From assembly GCF_022539315.1 (NCBI RefSeq), contig NC_066337.1:5049930-5113929 (forward strand): a stretch of 64,000 nt of DNA, written 5' to 3'. The DNA comes from Serinus canaria. Taxonomy: Eukaryota > Chordata > Aves > Passeriformes > Fringillidae. The translations under genes were made by a program, and so were the position numbers. Below are positions 51,360-64,000 of this stretch, one piece after another. Position 1 is the stretch's first letter, and each line of letters begins with the position of its first letter. The notes under the pieces are model-generated. The model was not told the origin of the DNA. It made no database searches and was given only the letters and a program-made list of their open reading frames with translations.

Positions 51360-51770
51360 GAGGCAGGGAGAGGGTGGGGAGAAAAGGAGGAGGCAGGGAC
51401 AGAGATGGACACAGGGACACTGTGGGATCAGGGATGGACACAGGGACACTGTGGGATCAGGGATGGACACAGGGACAGGTTGGGAAGCGAAAAAGGAGGA
51501 AGGGACATGTTGGGGAACAGGGATGGACACAGGGACAGGATGGGGAGCAGGGATAGGTTGGTGAGCAAAGAAGGAGGCAGGGAGAGACTGGGAGCAGGGA
51601 TGGAGACAGGGACACACTGGGGAGCAGGGATGGATGCAGGGACAGGTTGGGAAGGAGGGATGGAGGGAAGGACATGGTGGGAGCAGGGATGGAGGGAAGG
51701 ACATGGTGGGAGCAGGGATGGAGGGAAGGACATGGTGGGAGCAGGGATGGATGCAGCAGATGATCCCAGC
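51360..51770. repeat. Minisatellite, intron 1
   Basis: About 16 units of AGGGATGGACACAGGGACA type with 20-30-bp spacing. The open frames on both strands here come from the repeat. 51771-53516 shows nothing I can name. Confidence 0.88.
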
Positions 51771-53516
51771 ACAGTCTATGGGTGCTGCACAACCACCACT
51801 CCCCACCCTCTCCTGCCTTCCCTTTGCTTCACAGGGATTCCCTAAGATCCATGGAGAAGGAAAAGGATGGGCTTTGTCCAGCCAGGCTGAAGGTGAAGCT
51901 CTCCAGCCCCCCAAGAACCTCCCCTCCTGGATCTGAAATCATCCCTGGGCACTGAGTTATGAAATCACAGCAGTTTCAGGTGGAACACTCAGCTCAGCTG
52001 AGGCCACAACACTGATCCTTGCACTCAGGAGCAGATTCCTCCCTGAACACCACCTGGAGGCCATTCCCCATTCCCAAACACTGTGCCACTCCAGCAGGAA
52101 GCAGAGGGAAAATGGATCAAACCCAATCCAAGATCACAGAGGAGCTCCTGGGAGTTTATCTGTGCTTCACACCAACTGATCCTCACTTGGAAATTCTATT
52201 AAATTTGAAAGTAGCCCTGAAAATCCCCTCACCGTGCTACAGCACCCAACATAATTCAAATTAAAATATATTTCACCTCCTACTGTAAACAGCAGCAAGA
52301 AGGCAGAGCAGGGTGTGGTGAACAGCTGGAGCTTTAATTCCAAATGGAGCTGGCAAGTTTAGGCTCCACGATAAAAACCCTGTAGACATTTTGTCTGATA
52401 ACTGATGAACATCAGCACATTTTCAAACGAGTTGTTCCACTCTCCCAAACACCAGCACCAATTAAAAGCCAAGGCAGATTTTGTTTTTTAAAATGCTGGG
52501 TCTGAATAATTTGAGTCATTTAAATGCATCAAATGACTAAAAGTGTGTCCTCTTAGTCATGCTGCATTAGGAAAATCTGTTTAAGTGAGGAAAATACACC
52601 TCCAAGTAGCAACAGCGTGGATCAAACACTGCATTTCAGGTTAGCTCACACACATGCACCACCAGTGCCCAAAAACCACCTTGAAACCCAGCAGAAAAAG
52701 GAGATTTGAAGAATTAATGTGTCCAAAAAAAAAAAGAGGAGAGCAGGGAGGATTCCCAGCTTCCAGCAGTACAAAGCATTCCATTCTAGCCTGGGAGGAT
52801 GAAAATACAGCTGACCAGAAATAGCACAGCACCCAGATAACCATGCTGGGGTTTTGGGTTTTTATTTTCCCCCCCCCTACAAAATATTACCAGAATTCAA
52901 GTATCTCCTATCTCCAAAACTGATCAAAGAGAAAAATATTTAGATTCAGACAAGGGCCTCAACCTTGGAAATATTTATTCATGTGCCTAACTTTAGTTCC
53001 AGGACTGCTCTCATGCCTGAAATGAAGCCTGTGTGTGTTTGCAAGGAGAAATCACTCCAACTTGTGCCCAGATGAGTAAGAAATGTTGTGAAACCCATGC
53101 AGAAGAGAACAGCCAAAAAGTGCTTGCTTGACAGAACTAATCTTTAATTAGGAGATGAACAGTTGCAATAGAAGCTGCTTCAGTGCTTTATTAGTTTCAT
53201 TTAAATAAGATGTTGCTTGTTGCAGAAAAACCCTCGGAATGAATTGTAAATTTCAAGGAAAAGCAGCCAACACAACTGATCATGCCAAATTCAGGAGGAG
53301 AAACAGTCCAGGGCTGATCATTGATCTGTTTTAGGGACATTTTTAGGAGGAGAAAAGGAAAACCAAAGGCTTTCTCCAAGTCCCCCAATAAAAAACCCAA
53401 ATTCTGGCTTTTAAAAATCTCATCCTAATTCAGGAGGTTTCCACCAACTCCTGAGTCAATGAGAAGCCTTTAGTCACCATCAGCTCCATGGATTTTGGTG
53501 ATTTTAACTCACTCAG

Positions 53517-53660
53517 AATTCCAGAATGGTTTGGGTTGGAAGGACCTCAGAGCTCCTCCTGCCATGGCAGGGACACCTTCCCCTGTCCCAGGCTGCTCCA
53601 AACCCTGTCCAACCTGGCCTGGGACACTCCCAGGGAAGGCTGTTCAAGATTTTGGGAATG
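53517..53660 (-). mobile_element. CR1 LINE fragment, intron 1
   Basis: AATTCCAGAATGGTTTGGGT, TGGAAGGACCTCAGAGCTCC, GGCAGGGACACCTTCCCCTG: a textbook reverse CR1 3' end. Confidence 0.93.
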
Positions 53661-56600
53661 CTGAGCAGGATTGTTCTCTCCTCTTGTTCGCACATCCCCA
53701 AACAGATCCTGGAAAAACCAAAGTTTGCTCCTGGCTGACAAGTAAAAAAATCTCTGAACAATTCCAGGACTATTCCGAATGCATCCAGCTCCTTTAATAC
53801 CTTTTAAACTTCATTTTCAACACCCTGATTGGACCTCACTGACAGCACTCAGAGAAATTATGCATTTTTTGTCTAAATCTAGGAGGTTTTAAATGCTCTT
53901 CAAGCACAGTAAGCATTGACACAAATGCTATTCTGCAAAAACCTCCCAGAATTCCACCTTGGAGGAGACAGAATGAAAGAGAAACAAGGCAGGGAATCTG
54001 TTTTCCAGGCACAGATGAACCAGAGCAGGATTTTAAAAGCCCTGAGGAAGGTTTCAGGGGAGAGTTTTGTGTCCCAAGGAAAAGGGCACAGAGCAGTGGG
54101 AGAGCCAGAGGGGCTGAGATCCCCCCTGACAGGGAAAATGCAGCAAGAGAGGAAACACAGGCAGCACCTGCAGCTGCAAGCACGTCAGCCAGCCTGGCAC
54201 AGCCCTGACCCAACCCATCCCCTCCATCCTCCTCAGCAGGAGCAGCAGCTTTCTGCTGGGTCATCTTTTCCATGGATCAAAGCTCGGGAAAACACTGAGT
54301 TTTTTCCTTAAATTAAAAAAAAAAAAAAAACCAACTCAAACCCATTGCATACTGATGGCAACAGAGTGGACACAAGGAGCAGGAAAACAGGGATCCAAAT
54401 GGGATTCCTGGGAGCTGTCAGATCCCAGGGCTGGGGTTTGGGATTGCAAGGAGGCACTGCGAGCTCTGTGTTATTTTTGTGGAGTCCAAGGCAGCCCAGC
54501 TGACACAGTGACTCATGGAGGAATCCTCCCTGGCATTATTGACCTTGCACTGCTGACAGCTCATGGACAGGAGTGCAGCCTTCAGACAAGAACATGGGAA
54601 ATGGAGGGAAGAGACTGGAGAGCCCCCAGAGCCACCACCTTCTGTGCCAAACCCCCCTGAACACCCCCAGTGCTGCATCTGCCTCAATAAAACATCACTA
54701 AATGCCTCCCACTCAATATCCCAGCATTTTTCAGGCCACTGATGTCTCTAGCCAGAACCAGAATAAGCCATTCCATTTTCCTTTTAGGAGAGAAAATGCA
54801 GAGTAGCCAACAGAGCCCAGCAGCATATTTCCTGATGGATCAGGAGATGGATCAATGCAAGGGACTGCTGCCATGGCAACCAACGTGCTGAGCAAAACAC
54901 TTAAACTAGGTTAAGATGAATTTGATAAAAAAGCAAAGTCTGGAAGGCTGGCAAGTTCCATCTGTGAGATGGGGAGGGTCAGGGCTCCAAGGGGGAGGAA
55001 TTTCTGCAGGGAAGGAGAATTTCACTGGTGCCTTGCCTCCACAGCATGCTTCCTCTTGGAGCTTTCAAAAAATTAAATACCTATATACAGATTTCTCTCT
55101 TGTGGTTGAGGGATTCATCAAGAGGGGTGAAGAGAAGGTGGCAGCATGAGAAGGGAGCGAGAAAAGAGGAAAAAGAAACCAGCTTAAAATGAAGACAGAA
55201 AAACAGAATGCAAAGATAAATCTTCTCCATGAAACAAACAGCAAGAATTGGGAGATTTGCCTCCACACATGGAATTTCCTGATGCTACAGGAATGCATCA
55301 TCATGCTCTGTCCTGTAGAAATGACAAGCAGGCTACTCTGGGTTTACTACAGCCAGCTGTAGCTCTTTCCTCAGCCTCCTTCCCTGCAAAGCCCTGAGGT
55401 GGGGAGGGTTTCAGTCAGAACAGGAGGAAGAAAAGCATCTCCAGAGAAGTTCCATCCACAGTCCAGCCATTCACTCCCAGCCCAGGCAAGTGCCTCAGCT
55501 ATTTTCCATGACACAAGCACTTGGATTTTTCCAAGAGCTGATGTCAGGGCTTTTCATGGAGAAAGAGCTGCATTTACTGGGCAGGCAAGGAAGGAGGGCT
55601 TCCCCAGCAGCCATCTCAATGTGCCCTTTGTGCTGCTCTGCTGCTCGGGCCAGGACCCTGCAAGAACTCTGAGTCCCCAAGAAACTCTCCAAAGGGGAGG
55701 GCACAGGGACATTTCCAGCAGCCAGAGCTGTTCCTCCACTCCTGACTGCCTTCCAAGGCTCAGAAGCAGCAGCAGCTTTCCCTCTGCAGGCCCTGAGGTT
55801 GTCACACAAGGCCATTTATTGTTGAATTTCCCTGCCAGGGGCTGGAAGGAGCCAAACTAATGAAAACTGGGGAGGGGGCACTGGAGGGAACATAAATAAA
55901 CCAGGCTGCTCGTGTTTCCTTAATGCTGCCTTTAGACTCAGCCTAAAAGTGAGATTTGAGTAATAGGGGTAAGGGTTGGCCACTGAATGTAGCTCAGAGC
56001 CAGCACAAAACCCGCTCAGAAATTGGTGGGGAATGGAGGTTGCCAAGTCCCAGGTGATTTCCTACTGGTTTCCCAACGTGACTGCTTACAAATTACTGAA
56101 TCTCTGTTTGCACCTCTGGGAGAGCAAAAAATTGACAGCTTCGAAATGGAAAAAATTAAAACACCACAAATGCTGAAAGAAGCCAAGTGTGTTTCTAAAA
56201 AAACTTGCAGAAAATGGTATTATCACAAAAATTTACACAGCAGAAAAGAAACATTCAGGATTTGTTCCTTTCCAAGCTTTTACTGCATGACCCATTCAAT
56301 GCAAGTGACCAGGTACAGGAGAAAGGTCAAGCTTGTGATTTCAGAAGTTATGACCCAATTTTCTTACTCATTTATTTATTTTGAAGTAGGCCAGAGACAA
56401 ATATTCCCAGGCCTAGAGAGCTCAAGCTTCCCTGTAGCAAGAAAAAGCTGAAATATGTAGCTTGGCCATACTAGAAGAGCCCCAAAATATCCAATTTTAT
56501 TACAATAATTATATTTTCACACCATCTCATAAATACATTTTCACACCATCTTCACATCCTGAGCTTTTGCTGTTTGGAAGAAGGGAAGGAAGAGGGGCAG

Positions 56601-57580
56601 AACACATTTGTTGTGATTCATTCCTCCAGCTTTCACTTCTGAAAAATCCTTTTAAACCCCTTTGCCCACAGCCTGAAAGAATCAAATGGAGCACTGGGGT
56701 TTCTTGCACAGACAGGGCGTGGAGTCCAAATTAACCTGCCCTCCCTAAACTGCAGCTAATTACAGGGAAATGAAATGTTTGCTTTGCTTGCCAATAATTG
56801 CAAAGCAGAGCTGGCTCCCTGGCAGCTCCTCCTCCACGGCGTCTGCAACAGCTTCCCACTGAACTGCCCCAAAAAATCAAGGAATAAAGCAATTTTCTTT
56901 TCCTGAGCAGAGCAGAGACCCAAAGCTGGGCAGTGCCACGGGGTTTGCTTTCACCTGACACACACACACACACCCAGGGCTGGGATCACTGGGGCTGCCC
57001 CAGCATGGGGAGCAGATTTTGCATTTCATTAGGCACCAAGCCTAGCTCCTTATTAATGCCATCCCCAGCTTGTGGTTGTTATGAACCAGCAACGAGCCTG
57101 GTGTGGAAACAGTCCTTAAAAACAGCAAAAGACAGCAATTAGACAGGGAGGAGAGGGAAAAAAAAGCCATCCCCAACACAGAGTGCACGTAATACAACTG
57201 GAAATGTAGCTTTCAAAATAGCATAATGCTGCCTCCAATTAGGCAGCTTGAAGTTTTGCAAATATATGTACAAGGTTCAGAGGCACAGAGGAGTATTTGG
57301 CCCAGAGTTCACATTTCTGGGGAGTGAGTGCAGTTGCCTGGCACAGGAACAGCACACCTCCATGGCTTGGAAGTACTGAGAGTGCACCAAAGAACCCCCA
57401 GTATGATAAATAAATAATAATAAATTGATTTGAAAAATATAAGATAGGTAAATAATAATTTATTACTCCTCCTGTGTGTCTTTCAAAAGATGTTTTAAAG
57501 AAGGAACAAGGCCAAGCTGTTGTGCTCCTCAGCACTGGCAGCTTTGCCTGGTTTGATGTGGCCACCAAGGTGAGCAGAGG
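53661..57580. other. Intron 1 sequence without recognisable features
   Basis: Single-copy in appearance, with short homopolymers (54308-54330) and a CA run near 56958. No exon matching the expected LARG N-terminus was found on the minus strand. Confidence 0.6.
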
Positions 57581-57582
57581 AA

Positions 57583-58163
57583 AGGATGGGAGAATTGGGA
57601 TTGTTCAGCCTGGAGAAGAATTGGGATTCTTCAAAACTGGAAGAGGCTGGAAGAATTGAGATTGTCCACTCTGGAGAAGAATTGAGATTGTCCACTCTGG
57701 AGAAGAATTGAGATTGTCCACTCTGGAGAAGAATTGGGATTCTTCAAAACTGGGAAAGGCTGGGAGAATTGAGATTGTCCACTCTGGAGAAGAATTGGGA
57801 TTGTCCAGCCTGGAGAAGAATTGGGATTCTTCAAAACTGGGAAAGGCTGGGAGAATTGGGATTGTCCAGCCTGGCTTTGGGGTGACCTCACTGTGGCCTT
57901 GCAGGAGCTGAAGGAAAGATGGAGATTCTCCTTCCAAGGGCTGGGGTGGCAGGGTGAGGGGGAATGGCTCCAAACTGACAGAGAGCAGGGTTAGGCTGGA
58001 CATTGGGAAGGAACTGTTCCCCCAGAGCAGCTGGGGTGGATCCCTGGCACTGCCCAAAGCCAGGCTGGAGCACCCTGGGGCAGTGGAAGATCCCTGTCCG
58101 TGGCACTGGATGATTTTTAAAGTCCCTCCCATCCCAAACCACCCTGGGATTCTGTGATTTCCC
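57583..58163 (+). mobile_element. CR1 LINE fragment with internal tandem expansion, intron 1
   Basis: Starts with GATTGTTCAGCCTGGAGAAG, then about ten repeats of TGTCCACTCTGGAGAAGAAT and TCTTCAAAACTGG(G)A blocks (57600-57860), then normal CR1 order: GACCTCACTGTGGCC, GACATTGGGAAGGAACTGTT, CAGGCTGGAGCACCCTGGGG, TCCCATCCCAAACCACCCTG. Confidence 0.92.
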
Positions 58164-60369
58164 CTGACACAGGTGCAGCTACAACCTGACAGCACCAGCA
58201 GCACCTTCCCCATGGATTTACACATTCCAGAGGCACTATCAGTTGGTCTGCCCTCCTGCACAGCCCAAAAGTTTCATTAATTACTCCTCTGACAAACGAG
58301 GTCAGCAGGCACCTTGTCTTCATTTGAATTTCCCTTCAGCCCTGGTGAGGTTGTTTCAAGGTTCACCTGCCTTTACTGCTCTGGAAATGTAAACCAAGAC
58401 CTGCCTGCTCATCAGAACCAGCAGTTTATGAGTTCAAAGCTAAGCAGACACTCAGCCCAAAAGCATTTCCAGCCCTGCCTTCCCTTCTCCCACTCAGGGA
58501 TGAACCTTTGGCCAAATTCCACCCATTCTGCATGGGATGAGCAGACAACATCCCCACATCCACCCCTCTGACCTCTGCAGAGCTTCGAAATATTTCCCAG
58601 CTGCCATAAACTAATTTACAGTTAATATGTCTAAAACCACCCAAAGGCAAAGTGCTCCCAGTGGCTTCATTTACACCAAGGGAAAAATTGGATCCACAGC
58701 TTTAGAAAGGAAAGCTGCAGCACCCAGAGAACCAAGAAATCATTACCACAGTGTTGCTTAACCTGTACTGTGTATTTTTAGCTCTCAGTCCTCCACAGCT
58801 AATTCTGCTCAAGTTTTACTCCTGCAGATACAAACACCAAGGGCAACCAAACTATTTGAGGCTAAATTCCAGCTAAATGAGCATTTCACCTTGCTGGCTT
58901 CCACACCTCCCAGCAGGGTTTCTGTCCCAGCATTCCCTCAGATTTTAGAAGCATCCATGGGAAGTTTCCCCACCATACACTGCAGTTTTCCAAAAGAAGA
59001 AAATGTGATGTCAGCTGAGCTAGAAAGAGATTAGCAGTGCTCTAGAGTGGAGTTGGAGCTACCTCAGTTGTTTCAATGGCCTAAGAAAAAGAAAAAGACT
59101 TCTGGGACATGCAAACCTATTATTTCTGCCATAAATGCAGCTCTGGCCCATAAAACACAAGAGGAAAGATGCACATAGCACACATTGCATGAGAAGGGGA
59201 AAAAATGTACACAGGCATCTGTGGCATGCTTTGCTCCTTCCCATTTCACCTCCCCTCATCTAAACTACAGCATAAATCCAGAAATACCAACTGGAGCAGA
59301 ACACAGCACGAGGATTTCTCAGCAACATCAAGGCCTGTTTTTTCCACTGTAAAATGGAAGATAAAAATCCAGGAGTGAAGCTCTTTGTAAAATGGCTCAA
59401 GATCCTGAGAACAGCCTGTGAGTCAAACCCAGAGCTATTAATAGGCCTCTGGATGTGTTTGTATTAGTATTTGCCTCTTGGGACTCGTAAAATAAATAAA
59501 AATACAGGCGAAAGAGAAAAAGAAATCCAAACAAATATTTAGTCAGGAAAGTTCCCAGCTGCTCAAAGGTGACTGCAGCAAAATTCTCCAAGATATGTGG
59601 AAGGGGTATGGAGACAACCAAGGCAGCAGAAACAGCAATGCCAGATTGGAGCTGCTCCCCCACTGGGTTCAGTGACACCTTCAGCTCTCGGTGCCTCCCC
59701 CTCACCATGCAGCATGATGACAACTGCCAGCCCTCCCTGGCTGTATTTATATTTATATTTAAAAAAAACAGCAATTCCCCCCAGCATCTCAAACCTTTCC
59801 ACATCACAATCTCATTTATTAGCACAAAACACTGCATTTCCTCTCAATGCTGACGGCTGTCACGGCCTCAAATCTGTCTCAAATCTGTCCACACCATGAC
59901 TGGGACTGATAAAATTTGTTTAAATTTTAGAACACTTTACAATAAAATAATAAAACCCAAATACAACAGTGAAAAATGCATTCAGAAAAATAAACCCCAC
60001 CCAACACAGAGATGGTTGCCTGAGCACCAGCAGCTAATTTAACATCAACATGCATAAAATATCAACTTATCAAAAATCACATTCCCTGTGGCTGGTGAGG
60101 AGGCTCTGGGATGGAATTACTGGGAAATGGAAAGAAGGGAGTGCTGCCAGCATCCACATCCAAAGCATCTTTCCAGGCTCTCAAAACCTTTGTTCTGCAG
60201 CTCAGCCACCAAGACAGAGCTTTTCACAGCAAACACCTTCAACTGCCCATTTTCACAGCAAAACCACAAAGGAGTAACTCAGGTTCACGTAGCAGCAATT
60301 CAAAGATGAAAGAAGGAATAAAAAAGGAGCCAAACCTCCCCTCCCCTCCCAGCTTTTTTTCCAAAAGGT

Positions 60370-60660
60370 AAAATCCTTTCTCTCGGCTCTGCATCCGAGC
60401 AGGTATTCCCGGCTCAGGGCATAGGAACAAAGGCTCCGAGTTACCTGTTCCGCACAGCCGAGCAGGGACATCCCAAAGGGCCACGGCACAGCTCTGATCC
60501 CAAACCCTCCTGCCCCGGAGCCTCGGGGGGCTCGGGGATGCTCGGAGGAACCCGCGGATCGATCACGGAGCAGGCGGGAGGGAGGAAACTCCACCTCCCC
60601 TGTCCCACCTCCTCCCGGGCAGCAGCAGCAGCAGCCGGGGATGGGAGAGCAAACTCAGCT
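60370..60660 (-). promoter_or_regulatory. CpG-rich patch; possible alternative promoter / first exon
   Basis: CpG dinucleotides, scarce in the neighbourhood, are clustered here. On the minus strand the patch ends at CGGAACAG|GTAACTC (donor GT at about 60442-60443), so a first exon could end there. A short open frame ending MSLLGCAEQ would not join exon 2 in frame, so any product would start at a later AUG. Inference only. Confidence 0.3.
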
Positions 60661-60779
60661 TTCCCAGCTCTCCTGGGGGCTGGGAAACATTTATCTGCAT
60701 TTATATATTTGTGGAGAGGGGGTGGATGGATGGGTTTGTTTTGTGTGCATCTATATGTCTGCATGTAAATGTATGCACA

Positions 60780-60782
60780 CAC

Positions 60783-60825
<43 letters not shown>

Positions 60826-61600
60826 TTATTTATATTTTATTGTATATATGCATTATTGCAATATATGCATTATTTATATTTTATATTGTAAATATATATT
60901 ATATAAAATACACATAAATACATATCATATATAGACTATATAATAGTCTATTATATATAGACTAGAGATATATATTATATGTCTATATAATTTATATAAA
61001 ATATGAAATTATAAATACAAATAATAATATAATATGATAGATATGAATATCTACAATATGAATGCAATATATAATTTACTACATATAGATAATAATATAT
61101 ATTAATAATTATATTATATGATATTATATTATATATATTATATAGATTATATTATATATTATATTATATTATCTGTTATATATCTTTATTATATTATATG
61201 TTATTATCTATTATTATATTTGTTATATTTATATTATAAATTGTTATAATATATTATATATTGCCATATTTACATTATATATTGTTATGTTTATATTCGA
61301 TATGATATTTATATGTAATATTATGTATATTATTGTGTATGATTTTTATATTATAGATATGAATAATACATAAAATAATACAGACTTATATAGAATATAT
61401 AGAATACATATAGAACTACATTACTCTCTATATATATAATATATATAGAATAATATATAAAATTAGAAATATAAAATCTTATATAGAAATATATAGATTT
61501 ATGTAATATATGTAAAATATATATTCTATATATATTACATATAATTTGTATTTTATATATATTATATTTTAAAATATATAATTATTTATTAAAATATAGA
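60780..61600. repeat. 800-bp A/T block with TA microsatellite
   Basis: Starts as a (TA)n run (about 60786-60822) and continues as nearly pure A/T with many imperfect palindromes such as TAGACTATATAATAGTCTA. Only scattered G and C. Confidence 0.93.
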
Positions 61601-61839
61601 TTTGTGTGCATTCCTGCCAGGAAATGCCAGCCCTGAGCCAAGGAGCTGCATCCCCAGGCCCAGGACAAAGGGCTGGCAGAGGGCACTGAGATTTCCCCTC
61701 CATGCACTGCAGCCTCTGCCAGGGTCAGGCCGTGCCACGCTGGGCACCGCTGGCATCCCGGGCAGAGCAGAGCCAGCAGCTGGAACACACCACATCTGGA
61801 TAACTCCAGGAGGGGGAGGCAGCACTGCCCTGCCACTGC

Positions 61840-62870
61840 CACATCTTCTGGGAAAATCCCTTGGCCAAGATCTCTCCCCTGGGAAGCTGAGAAGGGGCTG
61901 TCCATTACCTGCACCCCTTTAAGGCACTACTTTTCATTTTACTGCTCAAACAGATAGAAAAAACAGCTAAAATAAACCAATAATTGACTACTGTAACAAT
62001 AAACCATCTGGCAAACTTTGTCCCTTTGTGCCATTTGCTTATCCTAAAAGCAAAATGCACACACCATAAAGAGAAGGGAGGCTGTGACAGAGATGGGTAT
62101 GGAGTATATAGAGTATTTCTCTATATTAGTTATAGAGTAAATTGATTTTACTTCCTGGCAAAAAACACATACCACTAAGAGAAAGGAGGCTGTGACAGAG
62201 ATGGTTACTTATATATAATAAACTGGTTTTACTCTATATATATAAATTGTAACCCCCTTACATATAAATTGTTTTTACTTATTACCAAAATGCACACACC
62301 ATGAAGAGAAGGGAGGCTGTGACAGAGATGGGTGTAGAGTATATTAGAATATTACTCAATATTAGTTATAAATTGGTTTTACTTATTAGCAAAATCCACA
62401 AACCATGAAGAGAAAGGAAACTGTGATAGAGATGGTTACTTATATATAATAAACTGGTTTTACTCTATATATATACAGAGTAAAGTGTAACCCCCTTACA
62501 TACAGAGTAAATTGTTTTCACTTATTAGCAAAATGCACACAGAAGAGAAGGGAGGCTGTGACAAAGATGGGTATAGAGTATATAGAGTATTACTGTGATA
62601 TAGAGCAATAAGCATCTCTCCAATAGATTATCTAGAGTATTTCTCCGTATTAATTATAGAGTAAATTGGTTTTACTTCTCAGCCAATCACAGCCAAGCTG
62701 TGTCAAGGCTCTACAAAGATCCACAAGTTTTTCTTTAATAAGTTTCAGCCTTCTGTCTGTATCCTTTCAGTATTCTTTAGTTCAGTCTAGTATAGCATTC
62801 TTTAATGTATTATAGATGATAAAATAATAAATTAGCCCTCCAAGAACATGGAGTCAGATCCATCACCCCT
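61840..62870 (+). mobile_element. LTR-like element with internal tandem array, intron 1
   Basis: Outer parts match the 6137 and 8039 elements (CTGGGAAAATCCC start; GCATTCTTTAATGTATTATA and AATAAATTAGCC end). Between 62050 and 62600 are five repeats of GAGAAGGGAGGCTGTGACAG, alternating between a form followed by GGGTATAGAGTATA and one followed by GGTTACTTATATA. No retroviral genes. Confidence 0.7.
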
Positions 62871-64000
62871 TCCCATGAGCAAATTCCAGAGTGCCGCTCT
62901 CTGCCAGGCACAGAGGCCAACTCAGAGCTCAGCCCAGGGGGGCTCGGAGGTTTGGGAGTGCTGAAGCCCCAGGGAAGGGTTGCAGGAGGAAGGGGCTGTT
63001 TGCCTTTTCTGCCCCAATAAGCTAATGAAGTTTGGGAGCAGGGCTGGCAGGACAGAAATTTCTTCACGCTACCCTGTCTGTTTGTGTTTGATTCATGGAA
63101 ATCTTCCCAGGGCTGAGCACGCCCCGGGCTCCAGCTCCCCATTAACAGCCCCAGTGCCACGTACAGACTGAGCAGGGCAAAACCAACATCTCTATTTTAG
63201 TCCTTGCCAGAAACCCCAGAGAACTCCACCAAACTCATTTCTGGTGATTTGATTTGAATTACCCTCCTCCTCATTAAATTCTCCTTTTTTTTTCTCCTTT
63301 CCCAAAATCACAATTAAAAAACCAAACTGCAGCAAACCACTTTAATATATTAGTAAGAGTTATTTTCTTTTTAGATGATTTTCGATTTCCTCAGTTCTCA
63401 CGATCAAATTTTTTAGCCTGTCCAAGGGATGCTGGTCCCAAACATCATCTCCAGGCCACAACTGCAGCAAGGCTGCAATTACCCAGAAGACAGGAAGCCA
63501 AAGAAATCAACTCCAACCCTTCCATCTCCCTGCTCCATGCCATCATTTCCCAGCCAGAACTTGTATTTTCCATGCTGCTCCCTTTCCCATGGCATGCATT
63601 ATCATTTCTGAAATAGCACAGGGCTCCCTCTCATTGGTTCCTATTTTGAAAGGTTTGCCCAGCTCCTCAATTTTCTAGGAATTTCACAAATCAGAAAATG
63701 TCAGCTGTCCAGAAGAAAATGGTAACCAGAGGGAAGGAGAAAGCCAGGCCAGGATCAGCTCAGATCCTCACAGGAACATTCCTGTCCCAATCCTTGGGAA
63801 GGAAAAAATCCCCAATATTGGGGTTTTTTAACCAGTGTGGAATCACAGAGTTAATGAAACCAGGGGCTGAAAATCCCAGTTTATTATTCATGCCTGAGTG
63901 AGAATCACATGCACCAAGCAGCCTCTGCTGAGGGTGTCAGAACAGAGGTATTTTTAAACTTGGGTTGCAGTCTAAAATCCAGCATTTCCACTTTTTTCTC
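62871..64000. other. Intron 1 sequence to window edge
   Basis: No element recognised. ARHGEF12 exon 1 and the main promoter are expected beyond base 64000. Confidence 0.5.

Noticed and set aside
51165..51914. 249-codon minus open frame of HPCSHHVLPSIPAP repeats
   Set aside because: Translation of the intron 1 minisatellite; other frames on both strands are also open.
63050..63100. Minus-strand MNQTQTDR, resembling the LARG start MSGTQSTITDR
   Set aside because: The needed donor phase fails: the split Arg codon requires ...GACAG|GT, but the sequence is GACAGGGTAG, so joining exon 2 would shift the frame.
1..64000. CRISPR arrays, operons or mobile defence systems
   Set aside because: Repeats are contiguous minisatellites without unique spacers, and the window is intron-bearing vertebrate DNA.

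Overview
The window is vertebrate nuclear DNA, almost certainly from a bird and probably a songbird. The evidence is compact GT-AG introns, many CR1 LINE fragments of avian type (both orientations), short solo-LTR-like elements, abundant GC-rich minisatellites and one well-conserved vertebrate gene. No prokaryotic, CRISPR or tRNA/rRNA features were seen.

One gene fills the window: ARHGEF12 (LARG, leukemia-associated RhoGEF), on the minus strand. I could place 40 exons (numbered 2 to 41 because exon 2 starts in the third base of a codon and the human gene has 41 exons) between 48204 and 5974. All have GT donors and AG acceptors, all phases agree, and the joined reading frame is open over 1,540 codons plus TAG. 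With the roughly 11 residues expected from exon 1 the protein is about 1,551 residues, close to the 1,544 of human LARG. Order along the gene (high to low coordinates): N-terminal linker (exons 2-4), PDZ domain (5-8), coiled-coil and acidic linker (8-13), RGS-like/LH domain that binds G-alpha-12/13 (13-20), linker (21-24), DH catalytic domain (25-30), PH domain (31-34), C-terminal tail (35-41). Exon 1 was not found and probably lies beyond base 64000.

Region by region: 1-5973 is the 3' UTR and/or 3' flank and is packed with unrelated minisatellites; 5974-48204 holds the exons; 48205-64000 is intron 1, with CR1 copies, an LTR-like element carrying an internal tandem array, an 800-bp almost pure A/T block and a small CpG-rich patch that could be an alternative first exon.

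The noteworthy signal is in the introns. Several repeats seem to be built from the gene's own splice-site sequence: copies of the exon 39 acceptor in introns 38 and 37, a chimeric second copy of exon 13 in intron 8, a triplicated donor at exon 13, and a minisatellite running into the exon 31 acceptor. Two coding microsatellites (poly-E, poly-Q) lie in the C-terminal tail. Nothing here amounts to a new gene system. All calls rest on reading the sequence and on remembered family knowledge; no alignment or database search was run.
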